Positions 26,453-37,862 of a stretch of 64,000 bases of DNA are shown here, piece after piece (position 1 is the stretch's first letter; each line of letters begins with the position of its first letter). Position numbers and translations under genes: made by a program. Location of the stretch: assembly GCA_023430975.1 (NCBI GenBank), contig JAEYYB010000106.1:1-64000 (forward strand), in the 5' to 3' direction. The notes below the pieces were generated by a model, which worked only from the letters and a program-made list of their open reading frames with translations, was not told where the DNA came from and did no database searches. Source of the DNA: Bacillota bacterium. GTDB lineage: Bacteria > Bacillota > Clostridia > Acetivibrionales > DSM-2933.

Positions 26453-29139
26453 ATACGGATAGGTAAGACTTTGATATAATCTCCGTCTTTTCCCCCCGTC
26501 CACACCGTGCATGCGAGTTTCCCCGCACACGGCGTTCCATCATTATGAAAGAATTGTTAGATTGATAAGAGCTTCAAAGCTTTAGAAACTATTTTAAATC
26601 TTCTCGTTGCCTGCCAGCACACGTAAGTCGTTGACTTTAGCTAATACTTTTTTGTCTGGTCTAATTAGATTAAGATATACAGCAATGGTTTCAGGTGTGG
26701 CTGCATGTATCAGCATATGCACATTCTGATGAACAATAACAAGATTTGAGTATTTGTCCGTACCTCCCGATTTTATAGGTACTTTATGATGGCAATGAAT
26801 TTCATCAAGCCATAACTCTTTGCCTGTTACCGCACATTTTCCATGCTGTGCCGCATAAAGGGAAATCCGGTTATCCATATACTCAACACTACGCCTTGGC
26901 TCATGGATTTTCATCAGCATAAGCATTACCAAAGTATTGACTTTTAGATTTTTATGAATTTCGTCTCTACCTTCAACCGTATATTTGCATATCTTTTTCT
27001 TCTTAAACATTGGGGGTTTCGTCTTGATGTATCCTACAGGACAGACGGTTTTACTGCTCACAAAACGAATTTGCTTGCTATCTCCATACTGCTTTCGGAT
27101 ATACACCTCGTTGATAGTTCCTTTCTTTTTCAACCTGCCATAAAGACGATTTTTTATTACGATAGACACATTTCGGTGGATTTTCTCACAATCAGTTGCT
27201 ACCATTGTGGCAAAGCAATAATAATTATGAATACCAAACACCATAGAATTGTAGAGGGTGATTTCTTTGGCTTCATCATTTCTATCTTTAGTGCTTGCAA
27301 TCCGCTTCACCTGTTCTATGAGCTTATCCGTTTCTCTGGCTATGGCTTTGGGCGTTATATGCGACCGAACTACATACTTCTTTCGCTTTCTGACTGCTTT
27401 CAGTTCAAACCCAAGAAATTCAGAATAGTGCCTTTTCAGATTGACTATTTTAGACTTTTCATCGCTGGCCTCTAGCTTCAACCTATCGTTCAGCCATTGC
27501 TTTACGGCGATAAACACCTTTTCAGCATCGCTTCTTTTTCGGCAAAATAGCTTAAAATCATCCGCGTAGCGTACTATGTACACTTCCTTGAGATTTGTAG
27601 TATTCCGAAAAGCTCCATAAATGGACGCTTTATTTATCGTACCGTTTGGCCTGATTTCGCATTTATACTCATAAGTTGTCGGCATATTCTCCCATTGTGA
27701 AGCTATCCACCAATCAAGCTCATTGAGCACTATATTAGAAAGCAGAGGTGATAGAATACCGCCCTGCGGCGTACCCTTAGTCGGGTATTCTACTTCACCA
27801 TTCGGCATAACAATCGGAGCTTTTAACATCTCTCGGATAATGCACAGCAGCTTTTTATCCCTAATCCCTAAGTGCCATATTTGCTTAATCAACTTCGAAT
27901 GGTTGACGTTATCGAAAAAGCTCTTGATATCCACATCTACAACAAAATGCAGATTTTGAAGCTGAACCATTTTATAACACTGTGCAACTGCGTGTTCAGC
28001 TGACCTATTGGGTCTGAAACCATTGCTTCGCTCGAAAAATTTTGCTTCGCATATTGGTTCCATCACCTGCAATACGCATTGTTGCACCAAACGGTCAACA
28101 ATCGTCGGGATTCCCAGCGGCCGCATTTTACCATTAGGCTTCGGAATTTCAACTCTCCTGACAGGCTTTGGTTTATACCACATCAGCTTTCTTTGTACAG
28201 CCCGAACGTAACTTTCTACGGACATATTTTCAATATCTTTGATTGTCCGTCCGTCTGTGCCGGCAGTATTGCTTCCACCGTTTTTCTTGATGTTACGGTA
28301 TGCCAAACGGATATTCTCTTCACAACTGATGATTTCCATCAGATTCACAAAGACTCTGCCGCTTTGGCTGTCCGCATACAACTTGTCAAACACTGGTTGC
28401 AAATCATAGTATTCGCTGTGTCTTAGTTTCTTTTGCTTTGTCATAGGCAACACCCCTTTGGGACTGTTTTTCTTTGTCATACTCGAAGCTATGAAATCTC
28501 GTTACCTATAACTATCTTTCATAATGACTTGTGGCTATTGCTCCATCCCCATTACAGGGGCTTCATCACTCATACCACTACTTTCACAGCAATTAAAGGT
28601 GCTTATTTTTCTTCGTCACCACCGCTAAAAACGTTATGCTGCTTCCTACGTTCCGATAATTCTATCTATACATATATACTTAGGTGCTTGCTCTGAGCCT
28701 GTCAGCTTGATGGTGCCTGTAACACCATAAGGTTTTTCGTAACTGCCATTTCTACTAAACCTCACTGACTGCCATTTTTCAGACAGGCGTACATTTCTAT
28801 ACGCTTCACGGTTTAGACCCGTACATTCGCAAGTTCGTCAGGCATTCCTGCCATTCTCACCATATATATTTTATGGACCCCCGGCATATAGGCTACACAC
28901 CCCACCTCTGGGGTGCTTTCGTACCAAGTTGATTTACGGTAGCTCTCTGCCGACTTTACCGAGCTTCTGAACATCTGCCTTTTGAGCAGAGCCAGTCGGA
29001 GTATCAGGGAAGGCATTTCAGGGTGTTACCCCGTCATTCTACCTATCGAATTATCAGTTCTCCAAGTCTTATACTTCTAGACTCCTTTCTTTCCTTATTA
29101 GACTTGTGCGTAACCTTTTCAGTTACGAACGTATCACAC
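26453..29139 (-). mobile_element. Group II intron with reverse transcriptase, 2687 bp
   Basis: The minus-strand 5' end is GTGTG (29139-29135) and the 3' end is AT (26454-26453), the GUGYG...AY boundary of group II introns. Removal restores the helicase frame exactly. Exon-binding sites are visible. IBS2 ACACCAT (29156-29150) pairs with ATGGTGT (28728-28722). IBS1 TGACTGTC (29147-29140) pairs with GGCAGTCA (28773-28766) with one G-U pair. A domain V-like hairpin is at about 26500-26537. The intron-encoded protein fills 26594-28444, in the domain IV position. Confidence 0.9.
26594..28444 (-). CDS. ltrA: Group II intron reverse transcriptase/maturase with HNH endonuclease
   Basis: About 616 residues. 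RT blocks include MRPLGIPTIVDRLVQ, the FRPNRSAEHAV region, FVVDVDIKSFFDNVNH, TPQGGILSPLLSN and the catalytic YADD. A maturase/X region follows. The C-terminal HNH motif (CAVTGKELW, HCHHKVPIKSGGTDKYSNLV) is complete, so the intron may still be mobile by target-primed reverse transcription. The ATG at 28444 has AAGGGG upstream; an in-frame ATG at 28480 is less likely. There is no frameshift or premature stop. Confidence 0.92.
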   Translation of the reverse strand: MTKQKKLRHSEYYDLQPVFDKLYADSQSGRVFVNLMEIISCEENIRLAYRNIKKNGGSNTAGTDGRTIKDIENMSVESYVRAVQRKLMWYKPKPVRRVEIPKPNGKMRPLGIPTIVDRLVQQCVLQVMEPICEAKFFERSNGFRPNRSAEHAVAQCYKMVQLQNLHFVVDVDIKSFFDNVNHSKLIKQIWHLGIRDKKLLCIIREMLKAPIVMPNGEVEYPTKGTPQGGILSPLLSNIVLNELDWWIASQWENMPTTYEYKCEIRPNGTINKASIYGAFRNTTNLKEVYIVRYADDFKLFCRKRSDAEKVFIAVKQWLNDRLKLEASDEKSKIVNLKRHYSEFLGFELKAVRKRKKYVVRSHITPKAIARETDKLIEQVKRIASTKDRNDEAKEITLYNSMVFGIHNYYCFATMVATDCEKIHRNVSIVIKNRLYGRLKKKGTINEVYIRKQYGDSKQIRFVSSKTVCPVGYIKTKPPMFKKKKICKYTVEGRDEIHKNLKVNTLVMLMLMKIHEPRRSVEYMDNRISLYAAQHGKCAVTGKELWLDEIHCHHKVPIKSGGTDKYSNLVIVHQNVHMLIHAATPETIAVYLNLIRPDKKVLAKVNDLRVLAGNEKI

Positions 29140-32100
29140 GACAGTCAAGATGGTGTACAGCAATAAGTCTATTTTGAACATTTGTACCAGTTCCAAGTTT
29201 CGATGTACTTCCAAGCAGTATCCTAACATCACCTGCTCTTACCCTTTCAAATAATGCTTCTCTTTGCTCATCCGTCTTTGCATCATGAATAAAAGCTATC
29301 TCTTCAGCATGAATGCCCTTTTCAATAAGGCATTCCTTGATTTCATCATAAACGTTGAACTGCCCCGGCTTTGGAGTACCTGAATCACAAAATATGATTT
29401 GCGTTGAACGAGATTCTTTTGTGCCTTCCCATATTTCAAAAACCTTATTAATGGCAATATTAAGTTTACTTTCCCCATCAACTGGAGCTTCTCCAATGAC
29501 CAATCGTGGGTCAATGGACATGAGCTTCGCTTCATTGGTTAGTTTCAGCATATTATCTGCACATGCATCTACTTGCCCGGTACGGATTTTCTCAGCCCTC
29601 TCTACAAAAGTCTCCATTAGCATTTTCTGAAATGGGGTTGCTTCTATTGCAATAATAGTTGCTTTACCACCATCAATATCAGGTGTTGGAAGTCTTAGCA
29701 TATCTGCCGTCTGTATATCTGCCACAAGTCCAAACATATTCATAAGTTCAGGCAGGTTATGAAATTTTGCAAAACGATTTCTCATTCGATATCCGGAGCC
29801 TTCAGGAGTAATTTCCAAGGATGATACCACTTCTCCAAAGGTAGCTGCCCAACTGTCAAAATAGTTTAGCCCTATTCTTTGAAGCATCTGCGGCTGTAGG
29901 AATTTTTGCATTACATACATCTCACTCATACTGTTTGAAATAGGAGTTCCGGTAGCGAATACAACTCCTTTTCCATTATAAATTTCTTGGAGATATTGAC
30001 ACTTCAAAAGCATATCCGAAGCCCTCTGGCTTGATGATTTTCCAATCCCTGCTACATTCCTCATTTTTGTATAAGTGAAACAGTTCTTATAAACATGAGC
30101 TTCATCCACAAACATGTAATCCACACCTAATTGTTCAAATGTTAAAAGGTCATCTTTCTTTCCTTCTGCCAAAAGTTTTGTCAGCCTGTTTTTAAGGTTA
30201 TTCTGAAAGATGACCATTTGTTTTATTGACCAATTATCCCCCTTTTCATCACGAATCTTTTTTATAACATGAGAGATTTGATTAATCTCACCATTAAGCT
30301 GCCTTTCCTGACGTTCTTTTGATATAGGTATTCTTTCAAATTGGCTGTGGCCGATAATAATTGCATCATACTCACCCATTGCAATACGAGATACAAATTT
30401 ATTTCGATTGGCTTTTTCAAAGTCTTTCTTAGTTGTCACCAGTATTTTAGACTGTGAAAAGAACCGATAAAATTCTTTTGCCCATTGCTCTGTCAAATGG
30501 TTTGGGACTACATACATTGGTTTCTTGATTGCACCAATACTTTTTAGATACATTCCTGAAGCGATAAGTGCTGCTGTTTTACCTGCACCAACTACATGTC
30601 CTGCTAATCCTGTACCGGAATATATTACCCTGGCTGCAAAGTTCATTTGGTGAGGGCGAAGCTTTATCTCATCACTCATTCCGGGAAAAACCAAGTGTGA
30701 ACCATCATAAACCCTTGGTCTTATGGTATTGAATTTGTCATTATAGATTTTTAGGAGTATCTCTGCCCTGTCTTTTTCATTAAATAACCATCCTGCAAAA
30801 GATTCCTTTATCTGATTTTGTTTGGCTCTTGCTATCATGGTCTCATTTGCATTAATGACATATTTGATTTGGTCCTTACCATTTGCATCTATATATGGAA
30901 CTGGGTCTCTTACTGTAGTGCTTTGGAGATTTAGACAGTCTTCAAAAATCTGATATGCATTTACTCTTTTTGTCCCATAGGTATTGTTAACTTTAACTGA
31001 GCTTGAATCTCTTGTCTTATTTAGCACACGCCATTGTGTTGTAAATTCCATATACTCGATATCTATAGCATCTTTTAAATAGTAGGGAGTTCCAAAGGTT
31101 TCATGCATAAACTGACGATAATACTCTCTCGGTATCCAAGGTGATCCAATTCTAAAGTCGATTTCTCCAGGTAATAGTTTCTGAGGCTGCACTGATTCTA
31201 AGGCTTTTACATTTCTTGAGAATAATTCAGGATATTCCTCTGCTTTCATTTTTGCATACAAAAGCTTATCCTTTACCTGTCCACTTAAGTATTCCTCATT
31301 AAGCTCCCATCCTTCATAATAGTTTCCATAATACTTCTGAGGGTTTAAAAAAATCCGGTCTCCAAGTTCTTCTATTAATGTGTCTGCACTTTTATTTGTT
31401 AATGCTTCCATATACGATAAATCTATTTTCATTTTTACATTTAGGCTTATCTCAAGGGCTTCCTTTGCTGTTTCTGCATGTTGGGGTAAACAATATGATT
31501 TAATTGTCGCCTTATAAAATATTGGTGCCTTTGTCCATGTTTTTTTATCATGGCCTTGGTCTTCAATTGAACGAAGCAACGGAAATTGGTCATCATCTGA
31601 AAACACAGCTATGTTTGCTTTATCATTTATAGAGCCACACTCTCTAACAAAACTATCATAAACATCATTTAATTTGTTTTGTGCATCTTTGAGCTCACTA
31701 GGCACATATTCCCTTGTTTGTACATCAATAACCTCTAATAAGGCTTCCCTTATTTCACAAAGTCCTTTAATCCTATCTGCCCTTTTACCGGTGTAATCCT
31801 GTGGAATTAACTTATTGTGTTCACAATAATAAATAATCTTATCTTCCATAACAACATAAGTATAATTCTTTGTTCCAGCAGGTGCATAAACCTCTATGGA
31901 TTCATTTTCAGGTTTCTCTACCTCTTCTACTGGTACATCTGCTTCAGCACAGAATGTCGCATTAAGTTTATTAATAGCTTTATTTAGTTCTTCATATAAG
32001 TCCTGTCCATCTGTTGCAATACAAGCTGTTCCAGCTTCATTTCCATACATATTTCTGCTATGCTGCATTTTTCCCAGTATCATATCCGGATTATCAATAA

Positions 32101-34240
32101 AATACTGATTCATATGAATATAATCAGACTTTCTAGTATCCGTGAAAACCCAATCAAGCAGAGAAAACTTGTCGAGACTCCTTGGGCTGCTATACTTTTG
32201 GAAAAATAGAATATCAGCTGTAACCTCAGTTCCCGCAAGAGCCTTGAAAGCATCATTAGGAAGCCTGATAGCTCCTATTAAATCCGCTCTTTCTGCTATA
32301 TATTCACGGACTTTTGTATCTTTCTTATCCATGGTACCTTTACTTGTAATGAATCCGATGATTCCGCCAGGCTTAAGTAAATCCAAGGACTTTGCAATAA
32401 AATAATCATGAATCAAAAAATTCTCATCAGCGTATCTTTTGTCATAAAGCTTAATATTGTTAAAAGGGATATTTCCAAGTATGATATCAAAAGAGTTGTC
32501 ATCATAATTTGTAGTTTCATAGCCCTGTACACTAATTTTAGCCTTCTGATATAGCTGTTTTGCAATTCTCCCGGTGATACTGTCAATTTCAACACCGTAT
32601 ATAGCTGTATCTTCAAGATCATCTGTAAGGACCGAAAAGAAATTTCCTGTTCCCATAGCCGGATCAAGTATCTTTCTATTTTTTCCACCAGTAAATCCAA
32701 ACTGCCTAATTGCATTGTAAATATGTTTTATTAAGTCCGGTTCTGTATAATATGCTGTTATTGTTGAATTTCTTGCATCCTCATATTCTTTTTCATCAAG
32801 TAAATGTTTCAGTTCCTGATATTCATTCTCCCAGCCTGATGCTGTATCAGAAAAAGCGTTGGCGAGACCGCCCCAGCCTACATAACGTGCTAACACTATC
32901 TGCTCATCATGATTTGCAAGGCGATTTTCACTCTCAATCCTTTTCAACAACTTAATGGCTTCAATATTGTTTTTATATTTTGTTTTCGCTCCGTTTGGGT
33001 AGAGATTATAGCTTTCCGAATACTGGAAGTTTATTTGCTCACTCTTCATAATATTTTCTTGCATTAAAAATGAGCCACTATCAGGTGACTCATCATGTAT
33101 TGGATTAGAAATTTCGTTATTATGTTGGTTTATCTCAATTTGTATACCAATTCGTTCAAGACTATTTCCTCCGCTGCTGCCCTTAAGCTGTTCATATGTC
33201 TTGTCTTCTCCATTATATCCTCTGTCTTTGACATCTGGTCTTTCATCAGCATCTGTTGCAATATGTTCTCTATTTTCTCTACTGCTTCCTCCTGAACTTT
33301 GTGCATTCTCTCCATCAGTATTCCATCCATTTTCAAAATCATATATCGCTGTGGGTTTTGTTCCTGCAGGTATTCCATTGCCATTCTGCCGTATTTGCCC
33401 AGTGGCTGGTCGTAATTGCTGTCGTTGGATATTTGAATGTTGGGAATTTTCATTCCATCCTTCTCGGTATAATCCATCTTTAATATGCTCATCTGCAGTG
33501 CTCCTTTTCCTATCAAGAGTTTTGATATTTCTTTCAATTTCTATTAAAATACCTTTTGAAACAGATGTAACCAAATGACCAAGCTTTGCAATTAAAGGCA
33601 ATGTATTAAAATGTGCAATGGTTGCCATGCCATCTCCAATACCTAGTTCTTCATCAGACAGCCCACATCTTTTTCCTACAAAATATGAAATACTATCGCT
33701 TAGCATTTCTTGAAGCTGCATCTGCAAACCATCCTGTGGAAGGCTTTCAAATATACTACTTTCATCTTCCTCATAAAAACTCTGTTGTTGCAGGTATTGG
33801 CTTTCCACAACAGTTTTGTGCGATATTTGCTTGATACATTCTGAAAAATTTTCTGTGTTTAGTTTATATCCTTCTGAAAAATGCATAACAATATGTTTTT
33901 TGAGTTCATTATCAAACATCCAGCTAGTAGCAGCAACTTCTTTCCCATGAGTCTGGGAGACATCAAATAAATGTTTTATAGTAAGCCTCGCATTCTCATA
34001 TTCACAAACTGCAATACCTGTAGAACCTTTATTAACATACCTTCCAACTCTATTCCATATAGCTGTTGGTGCAAGCATTGTTACATTTGGATTTTGAGCA
34101 AATATAAGCAGCGTGTTATCAAAGCTATATTTGTAAAATGTTGATGCAAACCTTAGATAATCTCGCCAACTGCTTTCATTTCTAGTGATATGTGGAGCAA
34201 TAGTTTCATATATTGTCTTTAACTTTTCATCTTTTCTCAA
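29140..34240 (-). CDS. ArdC-like/N6-methylase/SNF2 helicase giant protein, exon 1
   Basis: 1700 codons plus one base. In order: an ArdC-like N-terminal domain (about 1-110, with LLIFAQNP and APTAIWNRVGRYV); a variable hydrophilic linker; an N6 adenine methylase fold (DPAMGTGNFF near 527 and NIPFNN near 590); a SNF2-type helicase (VVGAGKTAA near 1217, VDEAHVYKN near 1380, SSQRASD near 1395 and GTGTNVQNR near 1685). Combined methylase-helicases of this kind (P1 DarB is one) are thought to protect incoming DNA from restriction. The start is TTG at 34240, overlapping the parB stop (TTGA). The intron interrupts helicase motif VI. Confidence 0.85.
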
Positions 34241-35265
34241 GCTGAATTACCCCCCTTCCTTTCGGGATGCATATCAAAAAACAGCTCAAGTGCTTCTTCC
34301 ACCACCTTTTCAATTTCATTTGATTTAGTATCAGGAGAAAAAAACTTCGAATACACCCTATGTTTGATTTTAATTGACGGAGATGTTGATTTTGGCTTTT
34401 TATTTATATCACCGGATAAAATCTGATATATAACTTTTTCATTTAATTTGCCATCATTTGAATAACTTCTTAGCATTTGCGTCTTCTTCATATCCACTTT
34501 AAACTCATTTTGGGAAAGCACCTGCTCAATTTCTTTTTGCTCATTTTCTTTTAAATATGATATATCAACAGCACATCTGATGGAAATTTCATCGTTATCA
34601 ACTCTATCTTTAAGTGCATTAATCATCTTATCAATTCGTAGTAGCCTGGCAACTGTATTCTTTGAAAGCCCATACTCACTGCCTACTTTTTCCCTTGTCG
34701 TCAACTTCTGCCCCACTGGGGCAGAAGTTTCGTTATCCCTTATGTATTCAGGGTTTTCAAGTCTTTTTATTTCATCAATTATGTCATTTCTTTTGCCTTG
34801 GGAGAACATTTTGGAGTGACTTAATGAAAGTACTGTTGCTTTTTCTGATGGAAGCATATCTGTGAATGACCGCTGAATCACATTAGTTTCTACAACATAC
34901 ATAAGTGCTTCTTCATCTGTTAAGTATTCCTTTACTATACATGGGCCCTCAGTAAGTCCTGCAATCTTTGCCCCATTCATTCGATTGTGCCCGGCAAGCA
35001 TTTCATACTCAAAACCATCTTCACCACATTCAATTTTCCTCACTATCATGGGAGCCAAAATACCATTTGCCTTTATGCTTTCAACCAAGTCATCAAGTCG
35101 TTCATCACTATATAGCCTGAACGGATGATTTTGATAGGAGCGAATTTTATCGAATGGTATGGTCAGAAATACTTTATCATTTGCTTGAATTGGTAATGTT
35201 GGTTCATCTGCCATTAATAATTCATCAAGGGACTTAACTTTCTTTGCAATTGGTCTAGTTACCAT
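34237..35265 (-). CDS. ParB/Spo0J-family partition protein
   Basis: 342 residues. The ParB nuclease-like N-domain is visible (KIRSYQNHPFRLYSDERLDDLVESI, then GHNRMNGAKIAGL), followed by a helix-turn-helix (REKVGSEYGLSKNTVARLLRI, about residues 170-190). The start overlaps the parA stop by 11 bp (ATGGTAACTAG). Together with parA it should stabilise the element when extrachromosomal, or act as a regulator. The C-terminus is shorter and more basic than in chromosomal Spo0J. Confidence 0.88.
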   Translation of the reverse strand: MVTRPIAKKVKSLDELLMADEPTLPIQANDKVFLTIPFDKIRSYQNHPFRLYSDERLDDLVESIKANGILAPMIVRKIECGEDGFEYEMLAGHNRMNGAKIAGLTEGPCIVKEYLTDEEALMYVVETNVIQRSFTDMLPSEKATVLSLSHSKMFSQGKRNDIIDEIKRLENPEYIRDNETSAPVGQKLTTREKVGSEYGLSKNTVARLLRIDKMINALKDRVDNDEISIRCAVDISYLKENEQKEIEQVLSQNEFKVDMKKTQMLRSYSNDGKLNEKVIYQILSGDINKKPKSTSPSIKIKHRVYSKFFSPDTKSNEIEKVVEEALELFFDMHPERKGGNSA

Positions 35266-36040
35266 TCATTATCAACTCCTTTGCTACTTGGCTGTATGCA
35301 ATTCCAGCTTTTGATTTCCTGTCAAAATCAATAATACTCATACCATATCTGTTGGCTTCTCCGACTCTTATGGAACGTGGTATATGCACTTTAAATATCT
35401 TCATTCCATTTTTATATGCTTCTATTACCTCTTCACAGACTTCTCTATGAAGATTTGTCTGCATGTCACACATAGTCAGAAGGATTCCCTCAAACTGAAT
35501 TTTCGGATTGATTCTTTTTCTTATCTTCAAGATGGTCTTTGTTAAATCTGTGAGCCCCATTGTAGCATAATACTCAGGATTGATTGGAATAATCACACTA
35601 TCAGCAGCTGATAAAGCATTGATAGTAAGTGGTCCTAAAGATGGATTTGTATCAATGAGAATATAATCATAATCCTTTCTAAGTGGTTCCAGGATATTGG
35701 CAAGTAGCTTCTCACTTCCCATTTCCATACGTAAGTTGGCTTCAACTACCGATAAATGAATACTGCTTGGAATAAAGTCCACATTTCCATGAGCATAAAT
35801 ATATTCCTCTGGATATGGAAGCAGTTCCTCATCCATAGCCTTGTACATTATCTCTGCGATTGTGGTTGTGATTTTAGTACTCTCATCTGCAAATGATGAT
35901 GTAAGGTTGGATTGCGGGTCGAAATCTAAAGTCAGCACCTTCTTTCCCTGCTCCCCAAGTGAATATGCCATATTCCTTACACTGGTGGTTTTGGCTACAC
36001 CACCTTTTTGGTTTGCAACTGCTATAATCTTTGCATTCAT
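35255..36040 (-). CDS. ParA/Soj-family partition ATPase
   Basis: 261 residues from an ATG at 36040 preceded by AAGGGTG; a GTG 6 nt earlier is possible. Deviant Walker A KGGVAKTTS (about residue 11-19), LTLDFDPQSNLTSS and DYILIDTNPSLGPL are the ParA signatures. It is the first minus-strand gene of the element and is divergent from the XRE gene, with 167 bp between them. Confidence 0.92.
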   Translation of the reverse strand: MNAKIIAVANQKGGVAKTTSVRNMAYSLGEQGKKVLTLDFDPQSNLTSSFADESTKITTTIAEIMYKAMDEELLPYPEEYIYAHGNVDFIPSSIHLSVVEANLRMEMGSEKLLANILEPLRKDYDYILIDTNPSLGPLTINALSAADSVIIPINPEYYATMGLTDLTKTILKIRKRINPKIQFEGILLTMCDMQTNLHREVCEEVIEAYKNGMKIFKVHIPRSIRVGEANRYGMSIIDFDRKSKAGIAYSQVAKELIMNGN

Positions 36041-36092
36041 AGACACCCTTCTTTCTTAATCTTCGCTATTATACACCTAATAATTTTATACT

Positions 36093-36106
36093 ACACTATG
36101 CAGTGT
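36093..36106. promoter_or_regulatory. Candidate operator in the parA/XRE divergent promoter
   Basis: Palindrome ACACT-ATGC-AGTGT in the middle of the 167-bp space between parA and the XRE gene. Related half-sites (GTGTAT, TGCACACC, AAGTGTAT) recur through the same space up to 36180. The layout fits autorepression of both promoters by the XRE protein. Confidence 0.45.
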
Positions 36107-36207
36107 GAATTTGCAACAATAATTAAATTTTATAATGTGTATTTTATAGTTTATGTTGATAATGCACACCATTAAGTGTATATTATTTATGAGGATGGTG
36201 ATCAAAA

Positions 36208-36423
36208 ATGCCTTTCACTATGGGCGAAAAAATTCGTATATTGGCAAAAAGAAAAAAAGTAACCATATCAGAATTGGCTACTTTAATTGGTACTACTAAT
36301 CAAAATTTATCAAATAAATTGACCCGGGATAATTTCTCAGAAAAAGAGCTTAAGCAAATTGCCAAAGCTCTTGGATGCATGTTTGAGGGATTTTTTATTT
36401 TCGATGATGGAGAAAAGGTGTAA
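36208..36423 (+). CDS. Small XRE-family helix-turn-helix repressor
   Basis: 71 residues, a single Cro/CI-type domain: KIRILAKRKKVTISELATLIGTTNQNLSNKL contains the helix-turn-helix. It resembles small repressors that keep conjugative elements or prophages quiet. It faces away from parA and the rest of the element, and it is the last gene before the asparagine synthetase fragment. Confidence 0.85.
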   Translation: MPFTMGEKIRILAKRKKVTISELATLIGTTNQNLSNKLTRDNFSEKELKQIAKALGCMFEGFFIFDDGEKV

Positions 36424-36523
36424 ATATTCCAATCCACAAAACACAAAAAGTCATTATATTTTTAAGATCCCTTGAAGTAACAGACTTTAAACAACAAATA
36501 ATATCTTCAACCATTTATAGCAT

Positions 36524-37237
36524 TCAGGTGAATGTGCCGATGAAATATTCGGAGGATACCCATGGTTTCATAAGGAAGAACTCTTCAACCTTGATACCTT
36601 CCCATGGTCACCCTATGTTAACGAACGCAGAAGCATTTTATCCCCTGAAGTTAATAGCATATTAAATCTTGACGAATATGCCTATGCAAGATATAAAGAT
36701 ACCATTGATGAGGCTCCGCTCCTTCCAGGTGAATCTTCAACCGAATCAAGAAGACGTCAAATGTTTTACTTGAATATCAACTGGTTCATGTCAACATTAT
36801 TAGACCGGAAAGACCGTATGAGCATGTCTACAGGATTGGAAGTCCGGGTGCCATTCTGCGATCACCGCCTTGTGCAGTATGTATGGAATATACCCTGGGA
36901 AATGAAAATGCATGGGAACAGGGAAAAAGGCATACTAAGGCACGCTCTCTATGGTATACTGCCTGATGATGTAATACAAAGAAAGAAAAGCCCATATCCT
37001 AAAACGCATAATCCTGCGTACGAAAATATCGTAAGACAATGGCTTATTGATATACTAAAGGATACTACATCACCTGTGAATGAATTAATTAATGTTGAAG
37101 AGGTGCGAAAAATCGCAGAGGGAACCTCTGACTATGGAAGGCCATGGTTTGGCCAACTTATGGCTGGGCCGCAGCTAATGGCATATTTGATTCAAGTTAA
37201 CCTATGGCTAAAACACTATAAAATATCCATAACTTAA
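36524..37237 (+). pseudogene. asnB: Asparagine synthetase, 3' fragment
   Basis: About 237 codons of the synthetase domain, opening with SGECADEIFGGYPWF (the ATP-binding SGxxxDE motif) and running through NINWFMSTLLDRKDRMSM and LEVRVPFCDHRLVQYVW to a normal stop. Full AsnB is near 610 residues, so the glutaminase domain and half the synthetase domain are missing. Directly upstream the frame hits TAG (36518-36520), so homology ends abruptly at about 36524. The break coincides with the end of the conjugative element, which suggests insertion into asnB or a later deletion. The fragment lacks a start site and is probably not functional. Confidence 0.85.
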
Positions 37238-37319
37238 GGCATGAATATAAAATTACTTCCGCTTATCGTAGCGGCTGGTCATTTAGTTTCGCTATATTGC
37301 TCGCCATTCATCCTGGGTG

Positions 37320-37430
37320 TTGATGAGTCAAGGCATGGTTGAAATATTACTTCCCGTTTTGAGCGTGTTCACGAGCTAAGTTAACACAAATTATACGGGA
37401 AGTTAAATTTTCAACATGCCTAACTCAACA
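37320..37430. repeat. Palindromic repeat family X, copy 1
   Basis: A ~110-bp near-palindrome with nested arms: TGATGAGTCAAGGCATG / CATGCCTAACTCAACA outside and ACTTCCCGT / ACGGGAAGT inside. The interior (TTTTGAGCGTG.TTCACGAG..AAG) recurs in opposite orientation at 46772-46891. Confidence 0.75.
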
Positions 37431-37434
37431 CATA

Positions 37435-37483
37435 AGGAATACCTTATAAATAACTTCGTATTCTAGAGGACAAAATCCCGACG
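37435..37483. repeat. Half copy of palindromic repeat family Y
   Basis: Matches one arm of the full hairpin at 52101-52202 (reverse complement of its right arm): AGGAATACCTTATAAATAAC and GGACAAAATCCCGACG align with it. The second arm is absent. It begins only 5 bp after family X copy 1. Confidence 0.6.
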
Positions 37484-37494
37484 ATTTAATTTGT

Positions 37495-37668
37495 TTATTT
37501 ATTTTCACCTCTTATACATACCTCCAGATTAAGCCTGTTAAAGTTTTCTTCAATATTAAGCTTTGTTACATTAATACCTTTTAACTTGAAAACCCTTAAT
37601 AAATCCTTTTTTATTTTTTCTGAAACATTATCTCCATGCTTTCTAAAAATCAATTTACTTATTAACAT
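37495..37668 (-). CDS. Hypothetical small protein
   Basis: 57 residues, basic, from an ATG at 37668 with a perfect GGAGG 8 nt upstream. No membrane segment or recognised family. The strong ribosome-binding site is the main support. It stands alone between repeats. Confidence 0.5.
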   Translation of the reverse strand: MLISKLIFRKHGDNVSEKIKKDLLRVFKLKGINVTKLNIEENFNRLNLEVCIRGENK

Positions 37669-37862
37669 ATTTTTATCCTCCGTAATAACAAACAATAATT
37701 TTAAGAATTAAGGAAAATGTTTTGCATCAATTAATAAAATAAGGACAACAAAACATTTAGTAAATTCATATTACATTATTTCCCACTGTTTGTATAACAT
37801 TTCTGTCCGACAAATTATTGTGCTATCACGTTCTTTTTGTGATGATTCTTGTAATCTTTAAT

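Noticed and set aside
26453..26543. Reading frame that extends exon 2 upstream into the intron to 26543
   Set aside because: This is the intron 3' end (domains V-VI) translated by chance; the splice junction at 26452/29140 restores the conserved motif exactly.
28813..29016. 67-codon minus-strand open frame in the 5' part of the intron
   Set aside because: It lies in the ribozyme domains and overlaps structural RNA; no ribosome-binding site is present.
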